Shown here: in pieces, positions 1 through 9,492 of the stretch
Position numbering within the stretch: position 1 is the stretch's first letter
Layout: every line of letters begins with the position of its first letter
Translations under genes and position numbers: made by a program
Assembly: GCF_013391765.2 (NCBI RefSeq)
Contig: NZ_JACBGI020000028.1
Coordinates: 1 to 32,263, forward strand
Direction: 5' to 3'
Source of the DNA: Thiomicrorhabdus heinhorstiae
Lineage (GTDB): Bacteria; Pseudomonadota; Gammaproteobacteria; Thiomicrospirales; Thiomicrospiraceae
Length of the DNA: 32,263 bases
Notes under the pieces: generated by a model
What the model saw: only the letters and a program-made list of their open reading frames with translations
Databases searched by the model: none
Told to the model about the DNA's origin: nothing

Positions 1-56
1 GGTTCCAAATGGAACGGCGCCGTTTTTATTTGTCATCTAAAACCTGTAAATTACAG
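1..56. repeat. Inverted repeats at left edge, downstream of the FAD dehydrogenase gene
   Basis: Three short dyads are packed here. GTTCC-aaat-GGAAC lies at 2-14. AACGGCGCCGTT, a perfect 12-base palindrome, lies at 13-24 and is followed by a T run on the plus strand. CTGTA-AAT-TACAG at about 44-56 overlaps the stop codon of the minus-strand gene. They may form a transcription end for the minus-strand gene or for a plus-strand gene outside the window, but neither strand shows a textbook stem plus long U tract, so the role is uncertain. Confidence 0.35.
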
Positions 57-3000
57 CAAGACTTTTTCCACCCCACCCTCTTTCAGACGTTTAGTGAACT
101 GGTCTTTCCAGTCATCGCCCATACGCTGCTTGGCAAGTTCGACAACAATATAGTCGGTTTTCAAACCGGTTTCGTCTTCATAGCGGTTCAACCCTTGCTG
201 ACAGGCAGGACATGAAGTCAATACCTTGACGTTACCGTCTTTAGCCCGCTCTTCACCGGTCAAATCCTTGATCCCCTGCTTCAGCTCTATCGCCTTGCGG
301 AAACGCAACTGAGTGGAAATATCCGGACGCGCCGTCGCCAAAGTACCGGCTTCGGAACAGCAGCGATCCGACAGATTAACTTCTTCCGTCTTCAAAAGAT
401 CCTTGGTGACTTTAGTACCATCCATAATCTTCATCGGATCATGACATGGAGCATGATATAGATATTTCACGCCGGAAGCATTCTCGACCGACATGCCTTT
501 TTCCAGCAGATATTCGTGGATATCCATTAAACGGCAACCCGGGAAAATTTTGCCAAACTCATACTTCAACAGCTGATCCATACAAGTACCGCACGAAACG
601 ATAACTGTCTTGATATCCATATAGTTCAAGGTGTTGGCAACGCGGTGGAACAAAGCACGGTTTTCGGCGGTAATCTGCGCCCCTTTGTCCGCTTGTCCGG
701 CTGCCGTCTGCGGATAACCACAGCATAGATAGCCGGGAGGAAGCACGGTTTGCGCACCGGATTCAGCCAGCATGGCGATGGTCGCCAGACCAATATCACT
801 GAACAGGCGTTCGGAACCACAGCCAGGAAAATAGAAAACCGCATCCGAATCGTCGGAAACATATTCCGGGCGGCTGACAATCGGTATCATGTGACTCTCT
901 TCCAAGCCCAGCAAAGCACGCATAGTCGGCTGGTTAGGCCCGGTATTCAACGGCTTGCGAACAAAGTTGATTACTTGCTGCTGAACCGGAGCAATCTTCG
1001 AAGTACGCGCCGGAATCTCAGCGGAAGAACTTTTGACCAGACCAAACGTTTTTGCCACCTTGTGTCCAAGCGTAATAAATACCGAACTCCAACCAATCAT
1101 CGCCTTACGCAGGAAATTAACGCTTGACGGCTTTTTGGTATTCAGGAACCATAACGCCATTTTGGTAGTGATCGAGAAGCGTTTCTGTCCCATATTAGTC
1201 AGAATATTACGCATACGGATCGAAACGTCACCGAAATCGATATTCACCGGACACGGCGTCTCGCACTTGTGACAAGTGGTACAGTGATCGGCCACGTCAT
1301 TCATGGCTTCAAAGTGCTGCAACGAGATGCCACGACGCGTCTGCTCTTCGTACAAGAAGGCTTCGATCACCTGACCGGTTGCCAGAATCTTGTTACGCGG
1401 TGAATACAGCAAGTTGGCACGCGGAATATGCGTTTGACAGACCGGCTTGCACTTGCCGCAGCGCAGACAGTCCTTAATGTCGTTATTCAACTCATCCAAC
1501 TCACTGGCTTCAAGAATAATCGCTTCCTGCTGTACCAAGCTCAAAGATGGGGTATAGGCATTCTGCAGACCGGAGCCCGGCATCAATTTCCCACGGTTGA
1601 AATGACCTTGCGGATCAATGTCGTTTTTGTATTTGACGAAGGCTTCGATCTTCTCTTGTTCCAGATATTGAAACTTAGTCAAACCGATACCGTGCTCGCC
1701 GGAAATAACCCCTCCCAAACGGTGGGCGATTTCCATAATCCGGTCAACGACCTTATCCGCCAGCTGAACCATCTCATAGTTACCGGAATGCACCGGAATA
1801 TTGGTGTGGATATTACCGTCACCGGCATGCATGTGCAGAGCGACAAACAAACGTGCGTTACGCAATTCGGCGTGGATTTGATCCAGACGCAGCAACATAG
1901 GCTCGAAATCATGCCCCATAAACTTATCGGTCAGGAAGTGTTTCACCTCTTTGCGATATGAGACTTTGATTTCGCGACGCAGGAACAGGTTCAGAATCGT
2001 ATCGCCTTCCCGTAACAATGATTGGTCCAGTTCCGGTATCAAATCGAGATGCGTCTGTGCCGGTTCATCCAGATTCTCCAGCAGACTTGTCCAACGCTCT
2101 TCAACTTCCTGTAAACGCAGCAACGCACGTTCGACCTTACCTTTGAAGAAATTGGTCGGCCCTTGGACGTCTTCAAAATCGTCTTCTTGAGTAAATTCCG
2201 GAATATCGCCACGGAAATAGACTTGGAAAGCCGCCAGAATATCCAGTTTGTTGCGGATCGACATCTCGATATTAATCTTCTCGATCTCGCTGTTGTACTC
2301 GTTCAGACGTTCCAGCGGAATAACCACGTCTTCGTTAACCTTGAAGGCGTTGGTATGCGCAGAAATCGCCGCGGTACGCGAACGATCCAGCCAGAAACGC
2401 TTACGCGCTTCTTCACTGACGGCGATAAATCCTTCGGCGTCGCGCTTATTGGCCAATTCGACGATTTCGGTACAGGTCTTGGCAACTTCAAAACCGTTTT
2501 CACCGCAGATATCCGCCAACAGGATCATTTTCGGCAGTTCGTTGCGATCCGCTTTGGTGTTGTACTTAACCGCGCGGATATAGCGTTCGTCCAGATGCTC
2601 CAGACCGGCCAGCAAAATCCCTTCGGGTTTCTTCGCTTCGACATAATCGATGATTTCAACGATTGCCGGAACCGCCAAACTCAAGTCGGTACCGAAAAAC
2701 TCCAGACACACCGTACGCGTATGACTCGGCATGCGATGCACGATAAACCGCGCAGAAGTGATCAGACCGTCACAGCCCTCTTTCTGAATTCCCGGCAAAC
2801 CGCTTAGGAATTTATCGGTTACATCCTTACCTAAACCGGCCTGACGGAATGACGACCCGGGAATTTTCAAACGTTCGCTTTTGCCGATCTGGGTTTTACC
2901 ATCCTTCTCGTAGCGACGAATGTCAAATATGACCGTCTGCTGATCCTGCAACTTTCCGAGGTTGTGGTTGACGCGTTCGACTTCCAGCCATTTCGCATCC

Positions 3001-3917
3001 GGGGTCACCATTTTCCACGATGCCAGATTATCCAGAGTTGTCCCCCACAAAACCGCCTTTTTACCGCCGGCATTCATCGAGATATTACCACCGATGGTGG
3101 AAGCATCCTGTGAAGTCGGGTCAACTGCAAAGGTATAACCAAAAGCCTCGGCACGCTCGGAAACTCGACGAGTCACAACGCCGGCACCGGTACGAATGGT
3201 CGGCACCTTACCGATCATCGGCAATTCAGTGTGCTCGACCAAACTCATGAATTCCAGTTTTTCGGTATTGATTACTGCCGTATGCTGATGCAGTGGAATC
3301 GCACCACCAGTGTAACCGGTCCCGCCCCCACGAGGAATAATCGTCAAACCTAAGTCGATACAGGCTTGGACCATTTCGACGGTTTCTTCCTCGGTATCCG
3401 GGTGAAGAACCACCAACGGCAGCTCGACACGCCAGTCGGTGGCATCGGTTGCATGGGAAACTCGCGCCAAACCGCTGAAATCGACATTGTCGTCACGGGT
3501 GATTTTTTTGAAACGTCGGCTGACTTTTCCGCGCAGTTTGACCTGTTCAGGGAACCATTCGGCAAATTCATCTACCGCCTTACGAACCGCGTTCAGAAGT
3601 TTTTCGGCTTCTTCATTACCGTTCAAACGCCCTTGAACGGCTTTCAGACGGTGATAAAGCGCATCAACCAGCGCAGAACGACGTTTCGGATTTTCAATCA
3701 GATCGTTCTGAATGTACGGATTACGGCTGATAACCCACATGTCACCTAGGACTTCAAACAGCATGCGCGCCGAGCGACCGGTATTACGGCATTCGCGCAG
3801 AGACTCGATGGTCTGCCAACACGACCCACCCAAAAATCTCAACACGATCTCTTTATCGGAAAAAGAGGTGTAGTTATAGGGGATCTCACGAATACGTTTG
3901 GTCGGGTTTGGACTCAT
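51..3917 (-). CDS. DUF3683-type FAD-linked dehydrogenase fused to iron-sulfur and CCG domains (YdiJ/D-2-hydroxyacid dehydrogenase-like)
   Basis: The 1288-residue protein has an N-terminal extension of about 150 residues (DUF3683 type), then an FAD-binding module with [11 protein letters not shown] at 195-205. An FAD-oxidase C-terminal part follows, carrying HMHAGDGN and the [11 protein letters not shown] signature. Two cysteine clusters ([11 protein letters not shown] near 816, [12 protein letters not shown] near 878) suit two 4Fe-4S clusters. The C-terminal third holds CCG-type heterodisulfide-reductase-like domains (FPGCG, CCGYPQ, HAPCH, CCSEAG). Such proteins oxidise D-2-hydroxyacids (D-lactate, D-2-hydroxyglutarate) and pass electrons to the respiratory chain. 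It is longer than E. coli YdiJ (about 1018 residues) because of the N-terminal extension. A GAGAG Shine-Dalgarno precedes the ATG. The substrate cannot be told from sequence. It stands alone, about 100 bases downstream of der. Confidence 0.88.
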   Translation of the reverse strand: MSPNPTKRIREIPYNYTSFSDKEIVLRFLGGSCWQTIESLRECRNTGRSARMLFEVLGDMWVISRNPYIQNDLIENPKRRSALVDALYHRLKAVQGRLNGNEEAEKLLNAVRKAVDEFAEWFPEQVKLRGKVSRRFKKITRDDNVDFSGLARVSHATDATDWRVELPLVVLHPDTEEETVEMVQACIDLGLTIIPRGGGTGYTGGAIPLHQHTAVINTEKLEFMSLVEHTELPMIGKVPTIRTGAGVVTRRVSERAEAFGYTFAVDPTSQDASTIGGNISMNAGGKKAVLWGTTLDNLASWKMVTPDAKWLEVERVNHNLGKLQDQQTVIFDIRRYEKDGKTQIGKSERLKIPGSSFRQAGLGKDVTDKFLSGLPGIQKEGCDGLITSARFIVHRMPSHTRTVCLEFFGTDLSLAVPAIVEIIDYVEAKKPEGILLAGLEHLDERYIRAVKYNTKADRNELPKMILLADICGENGFEVAKTCTEIVELANKRDAEGFIAVSEEARKRFWLDRSRTAAISAHTNAFKVNEDVVIPLERLNEYNSEIEKINIEMSIRNKLDILAAFQVYFRGDIPEFTQEDDFEDVQGPTNFFKGKVERALLRLQEVEERWTSLLENLDEPAQTHLDLIPELDQSLLREGDTILNLFLRREIKVSYRKEVKHFLTDKFMGHDFEPMLLRLDQIHAELRNARLFVALHMHAGDGNIHTNIPVHSGNYEMVQLADKVVDRIMEIAHRLGGVISGEHGIGLTKFQYLEQEKIEAFVKYKNDIDPQGHFNRGKLMPGSGLQNAYTPSLSLVQQEAIILEASELDELNNDIKDCLRCGKCKPVCQTHIPRANLLYSPRNKILATGQVIEAFLYEEQTRRGISLQHFEAMNDVADHCTTCHKCETPCPVNIDFGDVSIRMRNILTNMGQKRFSITTKMALWFLNTKKPSSVNFLRKAMIGWSSVFITLGHKVAKTFGLVKSSSAEIPARTSKIAPVQQQVINFVRKPLNTGPNQPTMRALLGLEESHMIPIVSRPEYVSDDSDAVFYFPGCGSERLFSDIGLATIAMLAESGAQTVLPPGYLCCGYPQTAAGQADKGAQITAENRALFHRVANTLNYMDIKTVIVSCGTCMDQLLKYEFGKIFPGCRLMDIHEYLLEKGMSVENASGVKYLYHAPCHDPMKIMDGTKVTKDLLKTEEVNLSDRCCSEAGTLATARPDISTQLRFRKAIELKQGIKDLTGEERAKDGNVKVLTSCPACQQGLNRYEDETGLKTDYIVVELAKQRMGDDWKDQFTKRLKEGGVEKVLL

Positions 3918-3965
3918 GGTATTGTTTAAACTCTCTTGAAGTTATCAAATATAAACGAATAGGGT

Positions 3966-4009
3966 GATCTTCTTAAAATGCCTTTATCCTGAACACTTCA
4001 AAGAAGATC
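3966..4009. repeat. 9-bp perfect inverted repeat between der and the FAD dehydrogenase gene
   Basis: GATCTTCTT at 3966-3974 is exactly complementary to AAGAAGATC at 4001-4009, with a 26-base loop. No U tract follows on either strand, so it is not a classical intrinsic terminator. It could be an operator or an mRNA structure in the leader of the dehydrogenase gene, which starts 49 bases downstream. Confidence 0.45.
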
Positions 4010-4020
4010 GGATTCGGCCT

Positions 4021-5454
4021 TTACTGACGACGTTTAGGCTGTTTTTTCTTTTTTGTTTTTTTCATTGCCGAAAAAGCGGACTCGTCTTTTTTGGTTGTCG
4101 AACGCGTTTTCTGTTTGTTTTTCCGTCCTTCGAACGGGTTTTCCGAGGCTTTGAACTCAACACTTACCGGCGTCCCTACCCACTTGAAGGCCTTGCGGAA
4201 AACGTTGATCAAATATTTGGTATACGCCTGCGGCAGCTTATCAACCTGGTTACCGTGAATAATCACTCGCGGCGGATTCAAGCCACCCAAATGCGCATAG
4301 CGCAACTTGACACGGCGACCGGCGATCAATGGCGGCTGATGTTCCAATACCGCCTGTTCCAACACTCGGTTAAGATCCGAAGTGCTGACGCGCTTAAAGG
4401 CCGCGCTATGCACCGCCTGAATCGTCTTGAACAGATCGCCGACCCCGGTTCCGTGCAAAGCGGAAATCAGGTGCTGTTTGGCATAATCGGCAAATTGCAG
4501 TCGGTAACTCAATTCGTTCTTGACCCACTGGCGCTGGTCGGAACTCAGGTTATCCCATTTATTCACCGCCAAAACCAAACCGCGACCGGATTCAATCGCC
4601 AAGCCCAACAGAGTCAGATCCTGATCGGTCAGACCTTCTGAACCGTCAATGAGCAAAATTACGACATGCGACTCTTCCATCGCCTCGATCGCTTTTACGA
4701 TACTGAATTTTTCGATCTTTTCTTTGATATTTTTACGACGGCGCACCCCGGCAGTATCGATTAAAGTATACTCCTGCTCGCCGCGTTTAAAAGGTACAAA
4801 AATACTGTCGCGCGTCGTACCCGGCATATCGAAAGCAACCACGCGCTCTTCGCCGATCATGCGGTTGATCAAAGTCGACTTGCCGACGTTCGGACGTCCA
4901 ATAACCGCCACGCGAATTCCCGGGTGTTCATCGGCGTCGAACTCGTCCTGTTCCTCTTTTTCCGACAGCTCGGAAAGCACCTTATCCACCGCATAGGCAA
5001 CATTATCACCATGCGCCGAAGAGATTGCGATCGGATCGCCCAGGCCAAGCTGGAAAAACTCCGAATTCGCCAAAGCGTGATCGTAACCTTCCGCCTTATT
5101 GACCAATACCTGAACCGGTTTGTCGAATAATCGGATATAGTTGGCAATCACCTCATCCGCTGGAATCAAGCCCTGGCGGCCATCGACCAGAAACAGAATC
5201 GCATCGGCTTCTTCCAGAGCCACGCGCACCTGACCGGCCATTAACGGATCAACACCTTCGATTTCACCGCTCAGACCACCGGTATCCACCACAATATAAG
5301 GAATGGAACCGACACGCCCGGTACCGTATTGACGGTCTCGGGTTAATCCCGGGTAGTCGGCGACAATCGCATCGCGGCTACGCGTCAAACGGTTGAACAG
5401 CGTAGACTTACCGACATTCGGTCTCCCGACTAAGGCAATAACGGGTTTACTCAT
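4021..5454 (-). CDS. der: Ribosome-associated double-domain GTPase Der (EngA)
   Basis: Der is an essential GTPase that helps mature the 50S subunit. The 477-residue protein has two tandem G domains, each with a P-loop GRPNVGKST (residues 10-18 and about 184-192), DTGG/DTAG G3 motifs and NKAE/NKWD G4 motifs. A KH-like domain follows (about 360-440, with VEFKASENPFEG). The C-terminus ends in a long Lys/Arg-rich tail, probably for RNA contact. Its start overlaps the stop of bamB as ATGA (5451-5454), so the two are translationally coupled. The bamB-der order is the standard gammaproteobacterial one. Confidence 0.97.
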   Translation of the reverse strand: MSKPVIALVGRPNVGKSTLFNRLTRSRDAIVADYPGLTRDRQYGTGRVGSIPYIVVDTGGLSGEIEGVDPLMAGQVRVALEEADAILFLVDGRQGLIPADEVIANYIRLFDKPVQVLVNKAEGYDHALANSEFFQLGLGDPIAISSAHGDNVAYAVDKVLSELSEKEEQDEFDADEHPGIRVAVIGRPNVGKSTLINRMIGEERVVAFDMPGTTRDSIFVPFKRGEQEYTLIDTAGVRRRKNIKEKIEKFSIVKAIEAMEESHVVILLIDGSEGLTDQDLTLLGLAIESGRGLVLAVNKWDNLSSDQRQWVKNELSYRLQFADYAKQHLISALHGTGVGDLFKTIQAVHSAAFKRVSTSDLNRVLEQAVLEHQPPLIAGRRVKLRYAHLGGLNPPRVIIHGNQVDKLPQAYTKYLINVFRKAFKWVGTPVSVEFKASENPFEGRKNKQKTRSTTKKDESAFSAMKKTKKKKQPKRRQ

Positions 5455-6671
5455 TCAGCATCCGCCTTCTTATCATCTCCGGCCAATTCAGCACGGAACA
5501 GACTCAAATTCGAAGGTACAACATTATAACTGGTCACCAAACCGTCACCGTCCAAAACGTACAGGCGTTTTCCTTCGACCATCACTTTCAGAATGCGATC
5601 ACCTTCGCCGTATTCATTACTATGTTTGGCACGTGCGTATTCGATCCCTTGCAGTTTATTCACCCAGTGCAAATAACCCCAACCATCGGAAAGCAGCAGT
5701 TGATCGCCGTACAAATGCAGGTCACCCACCAGACGCTGTTTAAACGCGGCCTGCTTCCATAAAGGCGCACCGGTCATCAGATCGAAAGCCTGCAACACAC
5801 CCTCTTCGTCGACGGCATACAACGCCTTATCATCCGCGACAAAATCGCGATATCCGGAAAGGTTTTTTACAAAGTAGAAATCCCCGTTCAGCGGATTAAT
5901 CGACGCCAACTTACCGTGAAAACCAAGTGCATACAGACGGTTGTCCTTCATCACCAGATTCGCCTGAATATCGACTATACGCTCCAAATCGGTACGCCCT
6001 TTCGGCGAGGCAATACGGGTTTCCCACAACAATTCCCCGGTAATCGCCGATAACGCCTGAACCACACCGGATTCCCAAGCGACAAACACATAATCTTCTA
6101 CAACCAGAACATCCGGAGAACCGCGTAAAGACAATTTCGGAACCTGGTTTTCGTTGGCCCAGACAACCGAACCGTCTTTAAGATTCAAGGCATACAATTT
6201 ACCGTCTACGGTACGCGTATAAATCTTGTCTCCGGAAACCGTCGGACGGCTGATCACTTCGCTGGATAATTGAGTCTGCCACAGCAAACCGCCATTCTCT
6301 TTGGACAACGCTTTCAGCATTCCCTTGGAAGTTCCGATCAATAACTCGTCGCCAGACAACGTCGGCCCGGAAACGACGTGCTCGTCAAAGCGAGCCTGCC
6401 ACTCGACCTGATCCGTCCAGCGACTGCGGTTTTCCTTGTGAAGAGCGACGACATAACCTTCGCTGTTCGCGATATAAACCGCCTGATCGTCTTCGGAAAA
6501 TGCCAGACCGCGAGCATCCAGATTCGGTAAAGACGACAGAGAAACTTCCCAGTTTTTATGCAGAGAATAAGGTGATTCCAGAGGAACCAACGGCGTTGGC
6601 TCTGGTATATTTGCGTTCGACGAACAACCGCCCAATAACACGGCGGAGAGTAACAGCAAGCGAATTTTCAT
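5451..6671 (-). CDS. bamB: Outer membrane protein assembly factor BamB (lipoprotein)
   Basis: BamB is the beta-propeller lipoprotein of the BAM complex that inserts beta-barrel proteins in the outer membrane. The 406 residues begin with a lipoprotein signal and lipobox LLGGC, with the lipidated Cys at 16. The rest shows repeated PQQ-like propeller blades, visible as recurring GxLYALNLKDGSVVW-type strands (for example ALSKENGGLLWQT, ALSAITGELLWET, AFDLMTGAPLWKQ). Length is close to the usual 390 or so. It is coupled to der by a 4-base overlap. A hairpin lies just upstream (6701-6729) and a likely attenuator or terminator at 6765-6792 separates it from yfgM. Confidence 0.95.
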   Translation of the reverse strand: MKIRLLLLSAVLLGGCSSNANIPEPTPLVPLESPYSLHKNWEVSLSSLPNLDARGLAFSEDDQAVYIANSEGYVVALHKENRSRWTDQVEWQARFDEHVVSGPTLSGDELLIGTSKGMLKALSKENGGLLWQTQLSSEVISRPTVSGDKIYTRTVDGKLYALNLKDGSVVWANENQVPKLSLRGSPDVLVVEDYVFVAWESGVVQALSAITGELLWETRIASPKGRTDLERIVDIQANLVMKDNRLYALGFHGKLASINPLNGDFYFVKNLSGYRDFVADDKALYAVDEEGVLQAFDLMTGAPLWKQAAFKQRLVGDLHLYGDQLLLSDGWGYLHWVNKLQGIEYARAKHSNEYGEGDRILKVMVEGKRLYVLDGDGLVTSYNVVPSNLSLFRAELAGDDKKADAE

Positions 6672-6700
6672 GAAATATCAGGTTCCTTATTTCTCTTAAT

Positions 6701-6729
6701 CCCGTTACTGAAACCTCAAGAATAACGGG
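6701..6729 (-). promoter_or_regulatory. Stem-loop in the bamB leader
   Basis: CCCGTTA (6701-6707) pairs perfectly with TAACGGG (6723-6729) around a 15-base loop. It lies 30-58 bases upstream of the bamB start codon and no U tract follows. It could affect translation or stability of the bamB-der mRNA. The structure is visible in the sequence; its function is inference. Confidence 0.35.
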
Positions 6730-6764
6730 GGGTTCAAATTCTAATTTTCTGCGGCCCGACAACT

Positions 6765-6792
6765 AAAACGCCCCACCGTTAAAAGGTGAGGC
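6765..6792 (-). terminator. Probable intrinsic terminator or attenuator after yfgM
   Basis: On the minus strand GCCTCACC (6792-6785) pairs with GGTGGGGC (6777-6770) as an 8-bp stem that includes one G-U wobble. The loop is 7 bases and GTTTTAG follows. The wobble works only in minus-strand RNA (plus-strand RNA would have a C-A mismatch), which fits termination between yfgM and bamB. The short U tract suggests partial termination. Confidence 0.5.
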
Positions 6793-6850
6793 TTTTTTAA
6801 TCTACGCCAGATTTTAGCCTATCGGCCAGAGCGGTTACTTAAGTACGTAT

Positions 6851-7489
6851 TTAACTTAAGTCATCCAATTGAATCTGCGCCAGACCGCGTAAATTCTGCT
6901 CCGAACCGGAGTTGTCCAAAACCGCTTGGAAAGCGCTACGCGCTTCCTCTTTCTGGTCCAGCTTCAGGGCGTACAACCCCTTGACATAAGCCAAGTAAGC
7001 CGACTCTTGCGTAGTCAACTTCTCGGCTTGCAGAGCCTGCACCAAAGCATTTGCCTGATCGTTTTTACCTTGATCGATAGAAACTCTTAACAGACGCAAT
7101 TGGGCAACGCGACGGATTTCGGCATCTTTAGCTTGATCAATGACCCACTGTAACTGAGACTCGGCAGTGTCCATATCGCCTTTTTCAAAGCTGAATTTGG
7201 CGTGCAACAAAGCAGCCCCCCAAGCATAAGGGCTATCGGGCTGCTCCTGCTCCAATTTCAAAGCTTCGCGGGAAACTTCGCCGAACTTGCCCTGGTCATT
7301 ACTTAACTGCAGCATTTCATACACAGAAGATGCATTGGCGGCATTTACATACTGGCTGTTCTGCCAGTAACGCCAACCCGCTACCGCAACGGCAACAACC
7401 AGCACCGAAGTGATAATACTGTTACCGTTTTTCTTCCACCAGGACTTGATGGCATCAATCTGTTCGTCTTCCGTTTCGTAACGGCTCAT
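6851..7489 (-). CDS. yfgM: YfgM family SecYEG-associated tetratricopeptide protein
   Basis: YfgM is a single-pass inner-membrane protein that links the SecYEG translocon with periplasmic chaperones. The 212 residues show the family pattern: a short cytoplasmic N-terminus, a transmembrane segment at about 24-45 (IITSVLVVAVAVAGWRYW), then a periplasmic domain of TPR-like helices. The N-terminal MSRYETEDEQIDAIKSWWKKNG matches the family's usual start. A GGGGA Shine-Dalgarno sits upstream of the ATG. The position between hisS and bamB is the conserved one. Confidence 0.9.
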   Translation of the reverse strand: MSRYETEDEQIDAIKSWWKKNGNSIITSVLVVAVAVAGWRYWQNSQYVNAANASSVYEMLQLSNDQGKFGEVSREALKLEQEQPDSPYAWGAALLHAKFSFEKGDMDTAESQLQWVIDQAKDAEIRRVAQLRLLRVSIDQGKNDQANALVQALQAEKLTTQESAYLAYVKGLYALKLDQKEEARSAFQAVLDNSGSEQNLRGLAQIQLDDLS

Positions 7490-7548
7490 TGCATCATCCC
7501 CTATCTTCTTTAGAGTATTGAAATCTTAATGTTGTTAAATTACGTCGT

Positions 7549-8820
7549 TCAGGCAAACAACTGTGCAAGTTTATCGCAGAGCTGATCCCAATCGACGGTT
7601 TGCTGTTCTTCGTCCAGGCGCAATGGCTTAAGGGCCACTTTATGCTCTTGCACTTCCTGCTCGCCTAGAACAATCGCATAAGAAGCTCCGGACTTATCCG
7701 CTTTCTTAAACTGGCTCTTAAAGCTTCCGCCACCCATGTTCATTTGAATTTTCAAATCCGGCAAAGCATCACGAATCATTTCCGAAATCACCATACCCGG
7801 ACGTTCGGTTCCTTCGCCCACCAGAACCATATAAATATCCGGTTGGGCTTGAGGTGGAACTTTATCATGGTCCATCAGCAATGCTGCCAGACGCTCGATT
7901 CCCATTGCAAAACCGACTGCCGGAGTCGATTTACCGCCAATCTGTTCAACCAGACCATCGTAACGCCCGCCGGCACAGACCGTCCCTTGCGCACCCAATT
8001 CGGAGGTAACCCATTCGAAAACGGTACGATTGTAGTAATCCAAGCCGCGAACCAGATTAGGATTCACGACATAGTCGATTCCCAAATCGTCCAGATGCGC
8101 TTTTAGTTTTTCGAAATGCTCGACCGATTCGTCGTCCAGATGATCGATCAATTTAGGCGCATCGGCCACGATCTCTGCCATATCCGGATTTTTGCTGTCC
8201 AAGACTCGCAAAGGATTGGTTTCCAGGCGGCGTAAACTATCTTCGTCCAGCTTTTCTTTATGCCCGGTCAGATACTCGACCAGAATTTCACGATACTCGG
8301 CACGGGCCTGTTGATTACCCAGAGAGTTTAATTGCAGCTCAAGGTTTTCCAAACCAAGACGTTCCCACAAGCGGGCCGACAATACAATCAATTCCGCATC
8401 GATATCCGGCCCTTGCAAACCAAAGACTTCAACACCGAATTGGTGAAACTGACGGTAGCGCCCCTTCTGCGGGCGCTCATACCGGAACATCGGCCCGGTA
8501 TAGTAAAGTTTCTGAATCTGATTGTGCGTTAGGCCGTTCTGAATAACGGCACGAACACAACCCGCCGTACCTTCAGGACGTAAAGTCAGACTGTCACCGT
8601 TGCGATCTTCAAAGGTGTACATCTCTTTTTCCACGATATCGGTTACTTCTCCGATGGAGCGTGAAAATAGCTGGGTTTTTTCAACAATCGGCAAACGAAT
8701 CGAGCGATAGCCGTACTGTTTTAAAGTTTCTTCCGCAGTGGAAATCAAAAAATCAAACGCATCCGCATCGGCAGCAAAAATATCATTCATGCCTCGGATG
8801 GCCGAAATTTGTTTTGTCAT
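7549..8820 (-). CDS. hisS: Histidyl-tRNA synthetase
   Basis: HisS is the class II synthetase that charges tRNA-His. It shows the N-terminal AIRGMNDI typical of HisRS, motif 2 ([20 protein letters not shown]), the histidine-binding [14 protein letters not shown] and AGGRYDGL, and an anticodon-binding C-terminal domain. I chose the ATG at 8820 (423 residues, [13 protein letters not shown]) because it matches the family N-terminus. An in-frame ATG at 8856 would add 12 residues ([12 protein letters not shown]), has no evident ribosome site and lies close behind the preceding gene. In relatives ispG sits directly upstream; here it is missing. Confidence 0.96.
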   Translation of the reverse strand: MTKQISAIRGMNDIFAADADAFDFLISTAEETLKQYGYRSIRLPIVEKTQLFSRSIGEVTDIVEKEMYTFEDRNGDSLTLRPEGTAGCVRAVIQNGLTHNQIQKLYYTGPMFRYERPQKGRYRQFHQFGVEVFGLQGPDIDAELIVLSARLWERLGLENLELQLNSLGNQQARAEYREILVEYLTGHKEKLDEDSLRRLETNPLRVLDSKNPDMAEIVADAPKLIDHLDDESVEHFEKLKAHLDDLGIDYVVNPNLVRGLDYYNRTVFEWVTSELGAQGTVCAGGRYDGLVEQIGGKSTPAVGFAMGIERLAALLMDHDKVPPQAQPDIYMVLVGEGTERPGMVISEMIRDALPDLKIQMNMGGGSFKSQFKKADKSGASYAIVLGEQEVQEHKVALKPLRLDEEQQTVDWDQLCDKLAQLFA

Positions 8821-8892
8821 GGTTATTAAAAACTCTTTATCTTTATTATTTTTCATCCGGTTACAGGCTTCATCAACCGGATAAACGAGGAA

Positions 8893-9381
8893 CTATTCAA
8901 CCGGTGTTGGCGTCAAGACCGGTGCTTCTTGCTGACTATTGTTCGGCAACTGAATCGTGTCCGCGGAATTCGAGCCGGACTGTTTTGTCGGCCACACCAG
9001 CCACACCAGAAAGCCCAACATGGCCACGATGGAAATCGCCACTAAAAACTTCACGAACGATTCACTTACCAGCGGCTTCTGCGTTGAATAGCGATAACGA
9101 TCAACCGAGTGCAAATCACTGCTGACATTGTCGTTATTGGCGAAGTAATGTTCGAATTGAGCATCGTCCAAACCAAGAAGCTTGGCATAGTTACGCACAT
9201 AGCCGCGCTCGAAAGGCGATAAATTGGTTGGATCGAAAGAATCGCTTTCCATTTTTTCGATACGTTCGATCGACAGATTTAACTGGGCAGATACCGCGTC
9301 CAAACTTAAACTCTGTTCTTCACGCGCTTTTAACAGCAAATCCCCCAAAGGAGGCTGAGCTTGAATCGTTTTTTCAGTCAT
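8893..9381 (-). CDS. rodZ: Short RodZ-like helix-turn-helix membrane protein lacking the periplasmic domain
   Basis: RodZ is a bitopic protein that ties MreB to the cell-elongation machinery. The 162 residues hold the RodZ-type HTH at about 11-75 (LGDLLLKAREEQSLSL... FERGYVRNYAKLLGL). A linker with basic and aromatic residues follows, one transmembrane segment at about 110-130, and then only some 30 Ser/Pro/Gln-rich periplasmic residues. E. coli RodZ has about 337 residues with a folded C-terminal DUF4115 domain, which is absent here. There is no downstream reading frame that could restore it before hisS begins. Position between rlmN and hisS supports orthology. Reduced form or natural truncation are both possible. 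Confidence 0.8.
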   Translation of the reverse strand: MTEKTIQAQPPLGDLLLKAREEQSLSLDAVSAQLNLSIERIEKMESDSFDPTNLSPFERGYVRNYAKLLGLDDAQFEHYFANNDNVSSDLHSVDRYRYSTQKPLVSESFVKFLVAISIVAMLGFLVWLVWPTKQSGSNSADTIQLPNNSQQEAPVLTPTPVE

Positions 9382-9434
9382 TATCGCTAACCAATTTTAA
9401 ATTTAAACTAAACAGCTTATTTTCTCACTTTCAT

Positions 9435-9484
9435 CAGGCATCAACCATGAAGAAAGCCTTCTTTTTTATGCCTGCAATCGACAA
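9435..9484. repeat. Nested hairpins between rlmN and the rodZ-like gene
   Basis: An outer stem CAGGCAT (9435-9441) with ATGCCTG (9478-9484) encloses an inner GAAG-AAAGC-CTTC hairpin followed by a T run (to 9477). The whole lies in the 110-base gap between two minus-strand genes. The inner hairpin plus T run reads as a weak plus-strand terminator. On the minus strand the outer stem would fold the rodZ-like/rlmN boundary. Confidence 0.35.
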
Positions 9485-9492
9485 ACATCGAT

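Noticed and set aside
6556-6762. 68-codon minus-strand frame covering the bamB start
   Set aside because: It overlaps the bamB signal peptide in another frame and crosses the leader hairpin; bamB is certain.
8821-8856. Longer HisS beginning at the ATG at 8856
   Set aside because: The 12 extra residues are not family-like, and no ribosome site precedes that ATG.
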